This document shows positions 21,761 through 34,862 of a stretch of DNA of 64,000 bases, one piece after another (position 1 is the first letter of the stretch; each line of letters opens with the position of its first letter). The DNA lies in assembly GCF_016086655.4 (NCBI RefSeq), contig NC_052135.2, positions 15,528,363 to 15,592,362 of the forward strand, read 5' to 3'. Under the pieces are notes generated by a model. The model did not search any database and was not told the DNA's origin. It saw only the letters and a program-made list of their open reading frames with translations. Source of the DNA: Lepeophtheirus salmonis (taxonomy: Eukaryota > Arthropoda > Copepoda > Siphonostomatoida > Caligidae). A program made the position numbers and the translations under genes.

Positions 21761-24079
21761 TGGATGTATCTTAGCCAATATTGTTGACTATCCATATATA
21801 TTTAGCTTTTTAATAAATCAACCCAAAAGGTTTTTTCATGTTTAAAAGTCAAATAAAAAACAGAAACAACCTTTATACTTGTATATGTATAATAGACACA
21901 TATTACTTTATCATATAATTTATCTATCTTTGTGGTTCACTCTTCTCCACATTAAGATTAATAGATGTATGTATTTGCGTACATATTTTTCTGTTTTCTT
22001 ACAGATAAATTCTTTTTTTCTGATGGAGAAATGCTATTTATGTATATAATGTAGGGTGGCCTTTAAAAAAAAATTCTTTTACTTCGCCTACCCTTCCAAT
22101 TTGTTTCGATCAAAATAAAACTTTGCAGCGCGAAATATTTTTGAAATTAAATGATATTTAATACTGGACCTCGCTCTTAATGTTTGTCATATATATTGAA
22201 AAATTAGCCGACAAAAGATTGGATACATTCAATTTTTTAATAATATAAAGTTACATTACCAACTTTGTCTAATAGTAAAAATATAATTAATACTACTAAT
22301 AAACACCCTACTGGTAAAGTAGTTTTTGTTGTTTCAATATTCAATTCATATTAAAGAATCGGTATGATTATTTTTTTTTTATCGTTTTCTTGGCGTGTAT
22401 GAACGTGCATTATTATTATTTTTATTCCTTCCACATATAAAAAATATCCTAATATAGATTAATTAAAATTTAAACTACAAAAAACAATTTAATAAAAGGC
22501 AGAGTTTTCTCAAGTGATATAAAAAAGCATTAAATATTTAAAAGTTATTAAAAGATAGTGCAAATGTCGGAAGGAATATTCTTTTCTTTTTTGCAGAAAA
22601 AACATCCAAGTATTATCGAGTTTTTTACTTACAAAACAAATCATTATTTGCTCTACTCTTCTCTTCGTGGTAGGGTTAAACCAAATGTTGTACATTTCGT
22701 TTGTTTTTAGAAATTAAAACGTCAGCCAATGTTGAGAAATTTATCATTTCCTTCAAATGTTTAAGAAGAAAGGGCTACCACCTCTTAATGTCGCTCAAAT
22801 CAGAATTTTTTAGATAGGAATATATTTTTCTATTAGAGCGGATGGACAGGCTGCAAGAATGAAAATAAAAATATTGATTTTTAAGTACACTATACTACAG
22901 TATATTCTAAAATTGTAGTCCTATTAACTTTAATTTAATCAAACTAAAAAATATTAACCTCCTTCACTTAGCAATGTAGATTATGATCAAGGAAGTGGCC
23001 AACCGCTGAGGCAAAAATTCTAGTAGACGTTATGCGTACCAGTCTCCAAGTCAGTATCAAGGCGTCTCCAACAAGTTGTTCAGAATAAGGGTGAGAAAAT
23101 TGAATGATATGCTGTCTATTTTTAGGACAATCTTAGTTCTTGAGTATCATAAATCATCCCTCAAATTTGAATAACAACCCTATAATTGACTCAAATATAT
23201 CTATGAAATATTGGGCTTTATTGTACATACATATGTATCAAGTAAAATAACACATTGGGATTTTTTTCTATTTCTTATTTTTTTTCAAGATTGTTTTAAT
23301 GTTGGTGCCCTACATATATCCTTTGTTTAAGATTGATAAGATTAAATAAACTTTAATTTTGTACGTTAACACTCCAAGAGTAAATAAAGAAATGCATTTA
23401 CAAATCCCAGTATGCAAGAGTAGTTGAGGAGAGATTTTGTTCTTCCTTTCTGTGAAGTGCAGATTATTCTATTGATGATTAAATCTAATCCCCGACTCGA
23501 CTCGTAAGGTGAATATACTTTGCTGCATATGGAGCACTCTCTTTCATTTTTTTTGAATGACTTTGTACTGATTGACTTTTTTAAAGTAGTATTTCCAAAA
23601 AGGAACTAGCCTTGAAATATTTCCATCAATTAAAAATGAAAAGCATCATGAAAAAGATCTAAGCCTTAGCTAGCTTAGCATTATTCAGGACAATAATATT
23701 TTCCTAATAAAAGGGTTTCTAATAAGCTGTAAAAAATTATAAAATCCATTCTTATGACGTAAAATAGTAACAAAAAAATTCATTTTTTCGCAAATTCTTC
23801 TTTTTTATCTCAGCCTCTTTTATGTTGACACATTACATATCTATTATATTTTTTATATTTATTTATTCTTAAAGTATTTGTATATTGAATGAATTAATAC
23901 GAACCATATATTCTTTTTTTAAAGACTTTTTTGATTTATTTTCTTTAGATATATAAGCCTTTGATGAATAAACATTAATTTTCTTATTCAAACAATGATT
24001 AGAACATATAACTTAATACATAATAAACACTTTCTAATAAATAGTTTCATAATTTTTGAATATAACTTTGATACATAAT
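21761..24079. other. No gene seen
   Basis: AT-rich. GTAGGGTGGCC at 22052 and CACCCTAC at about 22308 could be decayed inverted ends, but the match is too short. A GC-richer patch at 22980-23080 has no readable frame. Confidence 0.35.
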
Positions 24080-24300
24080 AGTTTGGGAAAAAAGTGAAAG
24101 ACAAACCGAAAAACACATTTCTTGTTAGCTTTCGACGCGTTTTTCGCTTTTAAGTAGTAAAAATGTAAAATATGGCGAATTTCTTCCTTCGTAACCTCCA
24201 TACTCGACGCATTACTGTCCAAAAAGCGTTTGTAATATACATTCCCAAATTTGCAACGCCTTATCGTGTGATTGGATGTGACCAATAAGGAACAAATATA
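24080..24300 (-). mobile_element. Mariner transposase N-terminal fragment
   Basis: The minus strand encodes SSMEVTKEEIRHILHFYYLK then AKNASKANKKC, starting near 24201. This fits the first helix of mariner transposases ('K.E.R.ILLF.Y..GKNA..A...I'). The frame then departs into AT-rich sequence without the rest of the helix-turn-helix. Upstream, CACATCCAATCACACGATAA could be residual 5' untranslated region. Only the start of the gene survives. Confidence 0.5.
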
Positions 24301-25031
24301 CTTAGTTCAAAAAAGAGTGGAAACAACTTTATTTTAACCTAATATAATATATATTTACAACATTTTTCTTATCTTCTTCACCAAGTAACAAAAAAAAATC
24401 TTTTGATATAAAAAATAAGAAAAATATCATAATTGGTTTATGACCATATGTCAAACGGTTCAAAGTCTACTAAAGAAAACTAAGACTATATTTGGAATAG
24501 ACTCTTAAATTTTACCAACATTCCAGTCTAAATACATTTTGATGACCTGTATAATGATGTTGTTACGTAAAATTATCTAGAGTTGTAGAAAATATGGCCT
24601 AAACGAGTACAAAACTTAGAACTTGGACATTGTATTTACTCCAAAACTATAATTATCATTCTTTAATTCTTTAGGAAAGAACATCTTTGTTTGCAGTAAT
24701 CACATGTCTGCGTGCTCTTGAAAGACTGACTAATAAAACGTTTGAAAGAAACAAAGATTTTCCAATTAAATTTTTTTATTAATTATCATGAGTCTACTCT
24801 TGAATAATAAAAAGCATCAGACTCTACGTATTATGAACGAAAAAGTATATTTAATAGAATTTGGACTTTTACCCTAATCTGCAGGGTCTTGCAGATAAAT
24901 TGGGACTGACTTTAAATGCATCCACATCAATCAAAAGAGCATGTATATATCCTATTATTATATCATTTGAGAGATTATGTCATTATCTTTTGATTGAGTC
25001 CGTTTTGAATGGGATGAGACAAAATGTAACG
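24301..25031. other. No gene seen
   Basis: AT-rich. 24860-25030 may hold the decayed 5' flank of the next transposon, but no terminal repeat is visible. Confidence 0.35.
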
Positions 25032-25491
25032 ATGGAGCAGGGAAGAAGGTCAACAATGGTCGAACTTACTGACATAGGGAACGACCCTCTTGCTATAAGG
25101 AGAGGACTGGCTACCCTAAGTCTACTGTTTACCGGATGTTACAATGGCTGGAAAGAGGAGGGCGAGGTTCAGAGGAAGGCCCACATTCCTATAAGTAATC
25201 GAAAGCCGACCACAAGGTTCTTTACAGGGCAAAAGAAGTCAGTGGAGGCCTCTCCTAGGACATCAATGTAAACCTTGGCCAAAAAGAGGAACGTGAGCGT
25301 TACTACCATTTCTAGGGCCATCAATATGGATTTAGAGATGACTTCCTAGAGGCTTTCCAGAGAGACAGAAGTGTGCTGCCAGCCACAACAGCATTACCAA
25401 TCACTGGGAGGCTATTGATCCGACAGAAGTTGTCAAGGCATGCAGGGCCTTCAGTCCAATAATCGAGAAAATGGTCGCTAAAAATATTTAA
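25032..25491 (+). mobile_element. Tc1/mariner derivative lacking the catalytic core
   Basis: The ATG at 25032 opens RRSTMVELTDIGNDPLAIRR, then GEVQRKAHIPISNRKPTTRF and KSVEASPRTSM. This corresponds to the paired-type DNA-binding region, including the basic linker '.R..H..RS..KRTP.F..GLK.SI...P'. Past a stop, TLAKKRNVSVTTISRAINMD (about 25272-25331) completes the second helix-turn-helix. The sequence then jumps directly to NSITNHWEAIDPTEVVKACR, then AFSPIIEKMVAKNI* (stop 25489-25491), the C-terminal tail. Roughly the whole DDE/D core is missing. If expressed, it would give only a truncated DNA-binding protein. The perfect hairpin at 25504-25531 lies just past the stop. Confidence 0.75.
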
Positions 25492-25503
25492 ATAAAGCAT
25501 CTT

Positions 25504-25531
25504 AGTATGAAATTCGCTTGAATTTCATACT
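25504..25531. repeat. Perfect 12-bp hairpin
   Basis: AGTATGAAATTC, loop GCTT, GAATTTCATACT: a perfect 12-bp inverted repeat 12 bases past the stop of the Tc1/mariner derivative. It could be part of its 3' end or a replication slip product. No matching left-end copy was found. Confidence 0.7.
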
Positions 25532-27838
25532 CAGTCATTGATATGGTTATTAATGCAATGTATATAGTAGTTTATAACTTTTTTCTTAACAATAATTAAC
25601 AGTTGTCAGTAAGAAAGGCAGTGTGTTCCCATTTTTGCTCTTATCCCTTTAAATCTACTTAAATATATAAAAGACAACATAACATTAAGAATGTCACTAC
25701 ATATAAATATAGTAAGCAGATTACAACTTGATCATCGTAAGAAAAATAAATGTAAGGAACATATTTGACTCTAAAAAATAACAGCTAATTTTGTAATACA
25801 AAATTTAATTTATTTTTTACAATATATATATTTTCCCTTCTCAACGTTGTAGAATTATTTCTATTTACAACAAATTAAAAAATATAGTATGTAGGAGAAA
25901 CTGAGAACAGGCCCTTTATTTAAATATTGAAAAGCTACAATCACAGAATTAACATCAAAATTATGATTATTTTTGAAAAAAAATCAATTATTTTTAGCAA
26001 CTTTTCTTCGAGATATAGAATAAAAACAAATTATTTGATTTTTTACAGGATGAATGTTGTAGTAAATTTAGTGATAGAATTTAAAAAATTGATAATATTT
26101 TTATTTTGCGGGTGGACTTATATTATGCATCACTGGTTATAAATGTAAGTCCTTGTAGATGTCAGAACCTAGAATTAAGGATCGAAATAGAATATTTCCT
26201 GTCTATGTCCTTGTTTGATGCGGAGTGGTATTTGTGCTGATTTCCTTCGTCGCATAGCTGCTGTAACTGATATAATGTTATAGGAATGACAGCTAAGCTG
26301 CTCTCCTATAAAACATTTTTCAGAATTTTAGGGAATAATATACTGATTTTCACTCACTCTTTGATATATCTTTTTAATAAGCTTTTACTCAACTATTATT
26401 TATTGAGATACAATTATGAAGGAATTTATTTTGAAAAAGTTGTGAATGATATTTTATAATTCTTATTCTAATATTTTTTTTTTTTTCAAATTGAGATAAA
26501 ATATATACAACTTCTTAGAACTCAGTTAATAATGCATCAAATGAAAATCATTGTAAAATGATAGAGGTAGTATAAAAAGTACAAAGAAAAAAGTCAAAAA
26601 AGTAACACTCTTGACACGTTATATTCTTTTGAGAGTATTGTTTTCATATGTACAGTAAAATATTGTACATTGACACAGACATCTTCCGTGTATATTAATA
26701 AAATAAAGTTTATCTGGAAGTATGTTTGTTTGTACTCCATAGAGTCATTTTTGTATGTATCTTAGGACTACATAGATATTTAATTTAAGTAATAACAATC
26801 CAACTGAGTGTGATTCGATATTTAAAAAAAAAAGAAAACAGAGTATTTGCCCTTGTCTAACATAACAATGTATTTGCAAAATTTTCAGTTTTCGGAAATA
26901 AGAATATTGATTTTTTTAAGTACATAACGAGAGCAACCCTAATTAGCAATGTTTTAATTTATATATATCTGTTTTTTAAGACATAAAATGCATTACATAA
27001 ATTTATTATTTCATCCAGAAATTTTTAACTTGGGTTCCCGCTATCTCGCTGAACGACAATTTTTCAGTAAAGGAGAAAGCCGAATAGTTTCTATATTATA
27101 ATTAGAATTTAGGACTGAAGGCACTTATGGTAAATACGTCTCACTTTTCTCCCCAAAAGTGTAGATAATTCAATTACAGGAGATCTAGAGAAACTTTTTT
27201 GTCTCTTTTCAATATTTCTAGAATGCAAAGACAAAGATATACACCCCATTAATATATCTAATGGAAAAAATAGGTATTGGTAAGGAGAAATTTACTCTCT
27301 TCTCTTCCCTTAAAAATATATAGACAGGAACCCAATAATTCCTACTTTTTCGAACTTATTATTTAAAATAATAAACCAATCATAATTTTCGGGAACTTTA
27401 TATTATTTTTTTAACATTTGAAAGATAAAATCAATAAGAAATAAAAATATTGTTGTATATATTTGTAATGGTGTTGGGGTTTAGTCTGAAAATCCTAACC
27501 AACTAATTTGGTCCTTTAAAGAAGTTCAATCCAGATCCGTAGTCATCAAACAGGAGTAAATTACCCCAAATGGTACGCCAAACGCCAGTAAAAATCAATT
27601 TTTGCTCGTTACTAGTTGTTTTGGCCGTTTTTCAAAAAAATTAATCTTTGAAATTTTTTTGAACAACTATAGATTTTGAGTTTTTGTTCTAATATTATTT
27701 TTGGATTAAAAAAGAAAAAAAAATCGACAACCAAGTACCCTCCCCCTTCCCTCAAAAGATAATACTACGAATACCCCTACACAAGTTTGGGGGGTAAATT
27801 AAATTTAATAGTACTTCTTTGGGGTAATGCTAAAAAAA
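25532..27838. other. No gene seen
   Basis: AT-rich. ATGACAGCTAAGCTGCTCTCCT at about 26288 recurs, with one change, at about 60463. Otherwise nothing supportable. Confidence 0.4.
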
Positions 27839-28276
27839 GAGACCCGACCACTGGTCTTGACGGTCTAAAAAAAAGTTCGATCTAGGTCGGTCCTAAAAAA
27901 AATTCGATTTGGAGTAACATAATTTAAAATTAAGTCGAGATTGATTCTATAGATAAATAGTTGATGACATCATGTGTTTTTCAAAATTATGTAATTTGGC
28001 AAATATAGTAACACCAATTTAAGTTAAATTTGCTTAAAAAAAAAATAATTATACAATTCAATATTAGAATAGGGAGTGGGGGGGGGGTCGCTCCATAGAT
28101 TTGAGAAAAAAAAAAAAATTGTACTAAAAATTGATACACTATTACAGAGCGATTGAATTTTGATCAACAGTCTTTCATCTCAGTTTGGCTCAAAATATTG
28201 GTCCATATCGGTCTAGAAAAATCCCTTAAGACCGAACCAAATTTTTTTTTAATCGGTCTTGGACCGAATCTCAACA
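27839..28276. repeat. MITE-like element with GACCG-rich ends
   Basis: The left end GACCCGACCACTGGTCTTGA, followed by CGGTCTAAAAAAAAGTTCGA, is mirrored at the right by TAAGACCGAACC, a T-run, then AATCGGTCTTGGACCGAATC (28235-28275). AT-rich interior with a G-run at 28078-28087 and no coding capacity. Confidence 0.5.
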
Positions 28277-29093
28277 CTATTTTTTAGGAAATATGTTATT
28301 ATTTAAAAATATATTACTTTTAAAGTTTGGTTGGAATGTTTCATCAATATTAAAAAGTTGGAGGTATTTAAGTAAGGTACATACATACAATTTTTAACTC
28401 ACAATAATATTTTTGAAACTCCTTGAAGCCATTAAAAAATTAGGTTTATAAAAATAACAACTTTGAGCAAAGTAAAGTCCTTTAAAAAAAATTATTTTTA
28501 AGTCTGAACCTGGCATTGGTTGGAGTTATTAGGCGTCGTGTAAAAATTGATCGTTCATATGCTAAAAATATACAATTGGGTAATAAACGAAAATTGAAAA
28601 TTTTGAACAACTTTGAAAAGTTTTAGAGGTCGCCAAAATTATGAATTTTTTTCAAAAAGTGTTGTCTCATACTTTTGATATGTTTAAGTGTATTTTATAA
28701 CTTTTTTTATTAAGTAAATTATTTTTACAAAGTAATCTAATTACTTTGTTCCTAAGTTAGTTTCTTTGGTTTTAAACAGAATACAAGTAAAGAGATTTTT
28801 TTTAACCTTTTACTCACTGTGCATATTTTGTAAAATATAGCCTTGGCACTTTTGCCCCAAAAGTATTCTCCAAACAAAAAACAAAAAAAAACATGGCCGA
28901 AGCAACTATAAATTCGGAAGTGTCCATTAATCCATCAAATAATCCAAAACGAATAAAATTAGACTTAAGTAATATTGATAAACTATAATTTTATAAATTT
29001 GGCTTAAAAAACACACTGAACTTTTTTATATGTTTGGGAATTTCCTTCAAATTGACCCTGAAACTTGGAATTCAAGGGATGACTATCAGGTGT
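28277..29093. other. No convincing gene; one small ORF with a good start context
   Basis: A 31-codon frame at 28893-28988 (plus) begins in the context AACATGG and reads MAEATINSEVSINPSNNPKR, then KLDL. This is plausible for the start of a protein, but it ends immediately and nothing downstream supports it. Probably chance. Confidence 0.25.
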
Positions 29094-29934
29094 GGGCTTA
29101 GAGCCAAAATGTAACATGTCTCAATTTATCATATACTGGATTAGAAATTTTTGAATACTAGTTTTTATTCACACTGTAAAAGAGTTACAAACAAGAACAA
29201 CAATATTGGAAGGAAAGTGTTACAAGTAGGTATTGCTACAATTTAGCATAAGTATAATTATCAAAGGCCACTTAAAAAAAAATTTTTAAGAACAGTCTTG
29301 AATTTTCAATTCTCACATTTTAAACTGTTGTAAAACAGTGTTGCCATCTGTCTGAAAGTGCGACTGTTGCAATTCTCGGCGGCACCATCTAGGAAGTAAA
29401 AATACAAAATAAATACATCTTCAATTTTTCCCAGTGCAATTAAATTTACATAGATGCATTTACACCAGATACATACCGGCATCTCCCAAAATATTCTCTT
29501 CGCTGCTTAGCCTCTTAGTTGGGTAGTTGTTAGCCATGCTGATTAACTGTGACTTACAATGTTTCAGTTTCCCTGCTTATGGCTTACTGACAATGATGTC
29601 TTTGTGTCAAGATGTCTTTGTATCTACTCTCAAAGTGTAACGTAACGTCTCTTTGCCCTTGTAAATAAATAAACAAACACATCAAATTGACATGCCATTT
29701 AGCAGTAATTAACCTTGTAAGCAAATTGTAACAACATGCACATGTTACAATGTAACTACAAACTTGGAGGGTAGCAATTTTTTTTGTGACAATTTGTAAT
29801 TCGGTTTAGCCCCCGAAATGTTTTCAGAAACAGAGAGTACATTCAAAATTTTAATTGATTACTTTAATGATTAGCGATTATGAGATAAGCCAGTTTTTTC
29901 AAAAAATTGACTTGTTTCATTTTGGCTCTGAGCC
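29094..29934. repeat. Element with paired terminal inverted repeats
   Basis: GGGCTTAGAGCCAAAATGTA at 29094 and, reversed, GAGGCTCAGAGCCAAAATGA at 29934 share about 30 bases, continuing into ACATGTCTCAATTT and ACAAGTCAATTT. The interior of about 840 bp has a less AT-rich core (29330-29650, starting GTGTTGCCATCTGTC) and no long open frame. It fits a non-autonomous DNA element. I found no second copy in the window. Confidence 0.5.
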
Positions 29935-31334
29935 TCGAGTTGGTGCGTTCAATCATTAAAAAAACTTAACATATGTTAATAATTCGGCTGAAAGGGGGGT
30001 TTCTCTCATAAAAGAATTTAACTCCTTAACTTCTATTGATGAAGAAAAGAAACATTATTATTTTAAAAAAATAGTCCGGGACCATTGAATAAGATTTCCT
30101 GATTTAAAAATAAGTACATTAAGTAGAGAAGACTTCTAGAAATGGGCTCAATATTGATAACACTCCTTATTATAATAATATTTAATTTTGTCCATTTTGG
30201 TTTAATTTGTCACAAAACAAAAATAAAAAATAGAAGATTGTTTAAGAAAGTAATTTTTTGAACTTTTTAAAGAAATTCGCTGACTGACTTTTTGTAACAA
30301 AAGGATTGAATAAAAAAAGTGTTATAGAAGATCAAAATTCCATTTGATACAATTGTGTCTTTTTTACCATAAAGATTTTGCAATATAAAAAAATATCCTT
30401 TACTCTTACTCCTGTTAAAATCAAAGAAACTAATTAAAGGTATAAAAAATATAAATAGTTTTTAAAGATATCTTAATTATGTAAAAAAAATATCAAATAC
30501 ATTCAATCATATCTGATTATGGTTGTAACATATCAAAAGAAGAAAACAAAATTTTCGATAAAAACGTCAATTTTTAAAACGTTTAGGGTGTTAGGCAACC
30601 TCTACTACTTTTTCAAAATTGTTCAAAATTAGTAAGCCTTGTTTTTTATCCAAGTACATATTTTAAGCCAATGGGATCTCAATATAAAAAAATACAATTG
30701 GACTGGTCTATAAACATACAAACTTTTATTTAACAAGAACGAATTCTAAATCTAGTAATCAATTTCCAGAATACTAATCAGGGGGAAAAAAAGAAAACTC
30801 CACAGCTGACAAAAAAAATCACAATATATTTTTGTGTTTATGAGATAATGTCATGATAAATCTTGATTACGTATAAAAGGAATAAAACTATGTCATTAAA
30901 GCTAAATAATGTTTTTACTGAAATCTGAAAGGTCGGCGTTGGCAATTTGGAGGCCTAAAATACCAAGTTTTATAACAATGAAAACCTATTTTCATCAATA
31001 ATATGGAAAATAGTGAACTACTGGATATCAAAATGGGACCAGAAAGTATACGAACTTAAATTTTTTCATCTATCAAAATGTTATCTCTCTAATGACTAGT
31101 TTTATCATATATCTCATACTAAAATGTATTAAGAATATGTTATTACATAGTTAAACAATATATTATAGATTTAAATTACCTATTACAATGAAAATAATGA
31201 TATATTTTTATTTAATTATCCTTCTTTTCTCTTTCCTAAAGGATAAAAAAAATTGCACAAATTAAACTATTTCATAAGGATTTTTTAGTAAATATTAGTC
31301 TGATTTAATTCAAATGTCACTACATATAATTGAT
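29935..31334. other. No gene seen
   Basis: AT-rich sequence without readable frames or paired repeats. Confidence 0.4.
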
Positions 31335-33962
31335 TGTGGAATTAGTTGAGACCATGGGATGCCATATCGAAACAGGAGGTGAAGTCTTCTATGAAAGTCA
31401 ATAGATGCTATCAAATATTAAAGCCATATGCAAACAATCTGGATCCTAAGAAGCCACAAAAGAAATAGGAAAATTGATATTATTGAAAATTTAAATAAAG
31501 AATACATTTTGGATCAGAAAAGAAATTCAATCTGGATAAATTTTTCGAGATTCTGACTTATAATTTTTAGAACCATAGTAAAAATGAACATTATCGAAGA
31601 CTTATCTGAATCAAGGCTACAATGTGGTATGATGCAGAAAAAAGTAAAAATTTGTCAATCATGCTGGCAAGTGGAGAAAAATCTGAAAATCCTACAGAAA
31701 TATGTAAAGAAATTATAAACTTCTTCTCCGAGCTGTATCAATGCTTCGATTTTACAGCACTTAAGAAATGTTCTAGATGTACCCATCGATCTGCATACTT
31801 CTACAAAGAACTGATATGCAATGTGGACAGTAGATTCACAATTTCTCCGGATGATAATAATTTCATCCATTAAAACATTTAACGATACAAGAAATCATAA
31901 CTGCCGTGAGAGAAAACTCTAAATTTAATTTAACTCCTGTACCATTTGGTTTTGGTTTTTAATTTTGCAAAAAAATATATACTTTATATTATTTCTATTT
32001 TAATACAATTTTATGAAAAGATAATGAGCGTCGAATATTTTTCTAATTATGCGTCTGATGGAAATTTCATAATGATTCCTAAAATAATAAAGATGCAAAA
32101 TTTATAAAAAAAATTGCAACCTCTTACTATTCAAAACTGTCTTTACAAGGTTTTTACATACATTATTTAAAACTACATAAACAACGTCTTGGATAAAATT
32201 TTACATGAATGTATGTCAGTTACAGTATGGTTTCTTAAAACATTAGCTACTGGACTGCATTCCTTTCACATTACAAACGTGTATATAAATTATCCAAAAG
32301 CTGTCGTTATTACCGGTGGGGTTTCCTAAGGCCTATGATACTTTTTGATATGAATACATTATCAAAACTCTGTACAGAAGGTGTTTTGGAGACTATATCG
32401 TTCAAATGGTAGTAGGTCTAACCTTAGCAAGAAATAGAAAAACCACAAGGTACAGAAACCAGTGTAGTTATTTTGAGAAGAAAAGGGGCATCTAGTAGGG
32501 TTATCCTCTGTTTGCAACAAATTTCATCCTATGACAAACTTATCTGCGATGTTCACTCAGAAATCCCGATAAAAAGATTCCAACTGCCTGACAGAACATT
32601 CAAATGTGTTTGTTATACAGACTATCTAACTATGGTGTTTTCAGGAAGTCCTATTAAACAATAAAATCAAATAGAGCATTTATACAGATGCTAAAATGTT
32701 TATCCGACAAATCTGGTCTTTTTGGCAAAGAAGAGAAGACCGAACATTTATGTCCTTACACCTCCCCAATATCCAAAGAGTGGCTGCAATTTAGTTTTGG
32801 AAAAAAACTTTCAATTATTAGGATCATGGGTTGGCCCTGATAGCATGTTTCTGAATTACAAAAAAATCCTTTCAAGGATAAAAATATCTTTAAGCCACTA
32901 ATCTTACCTAAATTTATGAACAAGGGATAAAATAATACGAATATCTCTTTTCTGTCCGAATAAAGCTTCTGATATTAATGTAGTTGAAGATTTTTTTCTT
33001 AAAATCTTAAAGAAAAAAATATATCAACTCAAAGAATACATTATCTAATAAAAAATGGTGGCCTTAACATGTATCATTTGTTAATTTTTGGAAATGCCTC
33101 AATTCAGGAGATGTGGGATACACAACACTTTTAGAGCACCCAATTGAACCATTTTCTTGTTAAAAAGGATTAAAATACACTGACAGACCATATTCGGGCG
33201 TCTCCAAAGTTTTCAAAAAACATGGCTGTTTTTGGGCTATACCCAAAAGATTTTGTGATGTGTCTTGGGAAGTAATCAAAAGACTTGAAGTCTCCTTAGG
33301 ATTGGAAATACTTCTAAAAAATATCATTGGCTACCATTTTAGTGGAGATTTTACATAAGAAGTAGCCACAGATATAAAAAAAAAAAAATCTTTTATAAAT
33401 CCAATGGCTTTTCCCTTATATAGATCAGTCTTCTAAAATTTTTTATTAGTACAGGGACCAGTACTTTCTTTTAAAATCAAGATAAGTACTTTACCGCCTG
33501 GTATATATCTAATACAGTATACCCTTATTCCTTTCATGGCTCATTTAAGTCGTCGCAAAATCCCAAGAACTCCAAAGCAAAGCATCAAAGGCATTAAAAC
33601 TAAGCATCTAACTGCTCATGAGAAAGTACAGATTACTTTTGGGAACTCTTGAAATAGCCGGGAAATACTACAAAGACAGGCAAGCAGATTGGGTGTTCTA
33701 CAGTTTTACAGGATAAACAACCAACTACATCTTGTGGGAATGTAGCACATTGACGGAAATCTACAGTCGCGTACAAATCATTATTGAAGAGGGATTTGGA
33801 CTCTAACTTTTGAAAATGATTTTCGTTCACAGCAAACGACGAAAAAATCGACACAATAATTACAAATTTTGATACTAACAATGAAAGAAACATATCTCCT
33901 CCGTTGCAAGACAAGACTCGTTTCAATGAAATTGGAGTGTTTCCTTTGATTTTTTTTGTCAC
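31335..33962 (+). mobile_element. LINE relic with reverse transcriptase (degenerate)
   Basis: A non-LTR retrotransposon ORF2 broken by many stops and frameshifts. Readable blocks, in LINE order: the linker before the RT domain (SGEKSENPTEICKEIINFFS, then ELYQ, 31670-31740); LTIQEIITAVRENSKFNLTP (about 31880-31940), the 'L.EI..A...K..KSPG' block; IMIPK and RPLTIQNCLYKVFTY-like text (about 32070-32160); FSKAYDT-like KAYDTF (about 32325-32345); RRKGASSRVILCLQQIS (about 32475-32530), from the '(R)QG.PLS..LF.L' block; CVCYTDYLTMVFSG (about 32610-32645), at the place of the catalytic YADD, with both catalytic Asp positions altered; and downstream YILWECSTLTEIYSRVQIII (about 33725-33785), typical of the C-terminal part. 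The endonuclease domain is not recognisable. Inactive. Confidence 0.75.
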
Positions 33963-34210
33963 TTAGAACCCCTACCCTTCAGTCTTGATGCAAACTCCCT
34001 CAACAACACATGTTGAGTGCATATCGAGGGGATGCCATGCCTTCTTCTGCCGCTTAGAGTCCATCATTGCCGCGAAGGGGAGCTACATTAATGTATAAGA
34101 GCGCTCAGACAGACAAATATTTATGGTATTAATTTTGTTGAAAGTCTATTAGTAAATTAATTTGTTATACTTTATTTAAGTTTAAAATTCAAAGTGTTCA
34201 GATTTTAATG
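33963..34210 (+). mobile_element. Tc1/mariner C-terminal tail and 3' end
   Basis: The plus strand reads YPSVLMQTPSTTHVECISRG then CHAFFCRLESIIAAKGSYI (about 33970-34095), the end of a Tc1/mariner transposase ('YIR.ACHAFR.RLE..I.AKG.YI'). About 95 bases later AAGTGTTCAGATTTTAATGG (34191-34210) may be the decayed 3' terminal repeat. It abuts the LINE relic directly, so the junction near 33960 is an old insertion or deletion point. Confidence 0.65.
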
Positions 34211-34639
34211 GACTACTACTCAAGAATGAACAATTAAACATAATAGCTAGATAAAAATTTAAAAATATGATTGTTTTATAACAAATAAACTCACACTTTA
34301 AAAAAAGCTTAGGATTTACAACACTAAATGTATTTTCTCTCCTTTTCTTTTTCAATATGAGACGATGAGCTTCATCTATCCACGCTTATTGCTAACCCTC
34401 GTTTATGGCCGCATTCATTTTTTTTTGTACACTCAGGTTTATTCCTCGTTCGATATAAATCAATCCTTCTCAGTGAAACAGATATACGATCTTATCCTTC
34501 TTATTACGTGCATGTTAGTCTACACATTAATGTAAGGTTAATAAGATACATTTTTGAAAATGATAAGGTGAGATCATCTGTAGTATCATTAAGAGTAATA
34601 TCTTTTAAGAGGGAAAAGAAAAAAATCTTATATATATAA
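34211..34639. other. No gene seen
   Basis: A less AT-rich stretch at 34340-34520 has no frame or RNA-like fold that I recognise. Confidence 0.35.
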
Positions 34640-34862
34640 TGCTCCTTTAATTGGTTAGATGGAGTTGCACTGATTAAGTTTAAGTAAACATAATATTACA
34701 TTTACTCCAACAAAACTAAGAATCTTTTCAGAAATTCCCTATACATAAAGTATATTTCTTTCTCTAAGAAATCACTTGGGGGCAAACGTACACACATTGA
34801 AGTCAAGAGAATAACTTGACACGAGCATCTTGTCCATGAGCTACAGCGATTTTATCAGTCCT
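34640..34862 (-). mobile_element. tRNA-derived SINE, copy 2 of 3
   Basis: On the minus strand CGCTGTAGCTCATGGACAAG (about 34828-34847) carries the A box. CAATGTGTGTACGTTTGCCC (about 34779-34798) aligns with the B-box region of copy 1, with a decayed box. The 3' body CAGTGCAACTCCATCTAACC matches copy 1. Same orientation as the other two copies. Confidence 0.6.

Noticed and set aside
22049..22320. GTAGGGTG / CACCCTAC possible MITE ends
   Set aside because: Only 8-9 bases match and no flanking duplication or second copy supports it.
28893..28988. 31-codon ORF with good start context
   Set aside because: Too short, with no continuation by splicing that I can justify and no homology signal.
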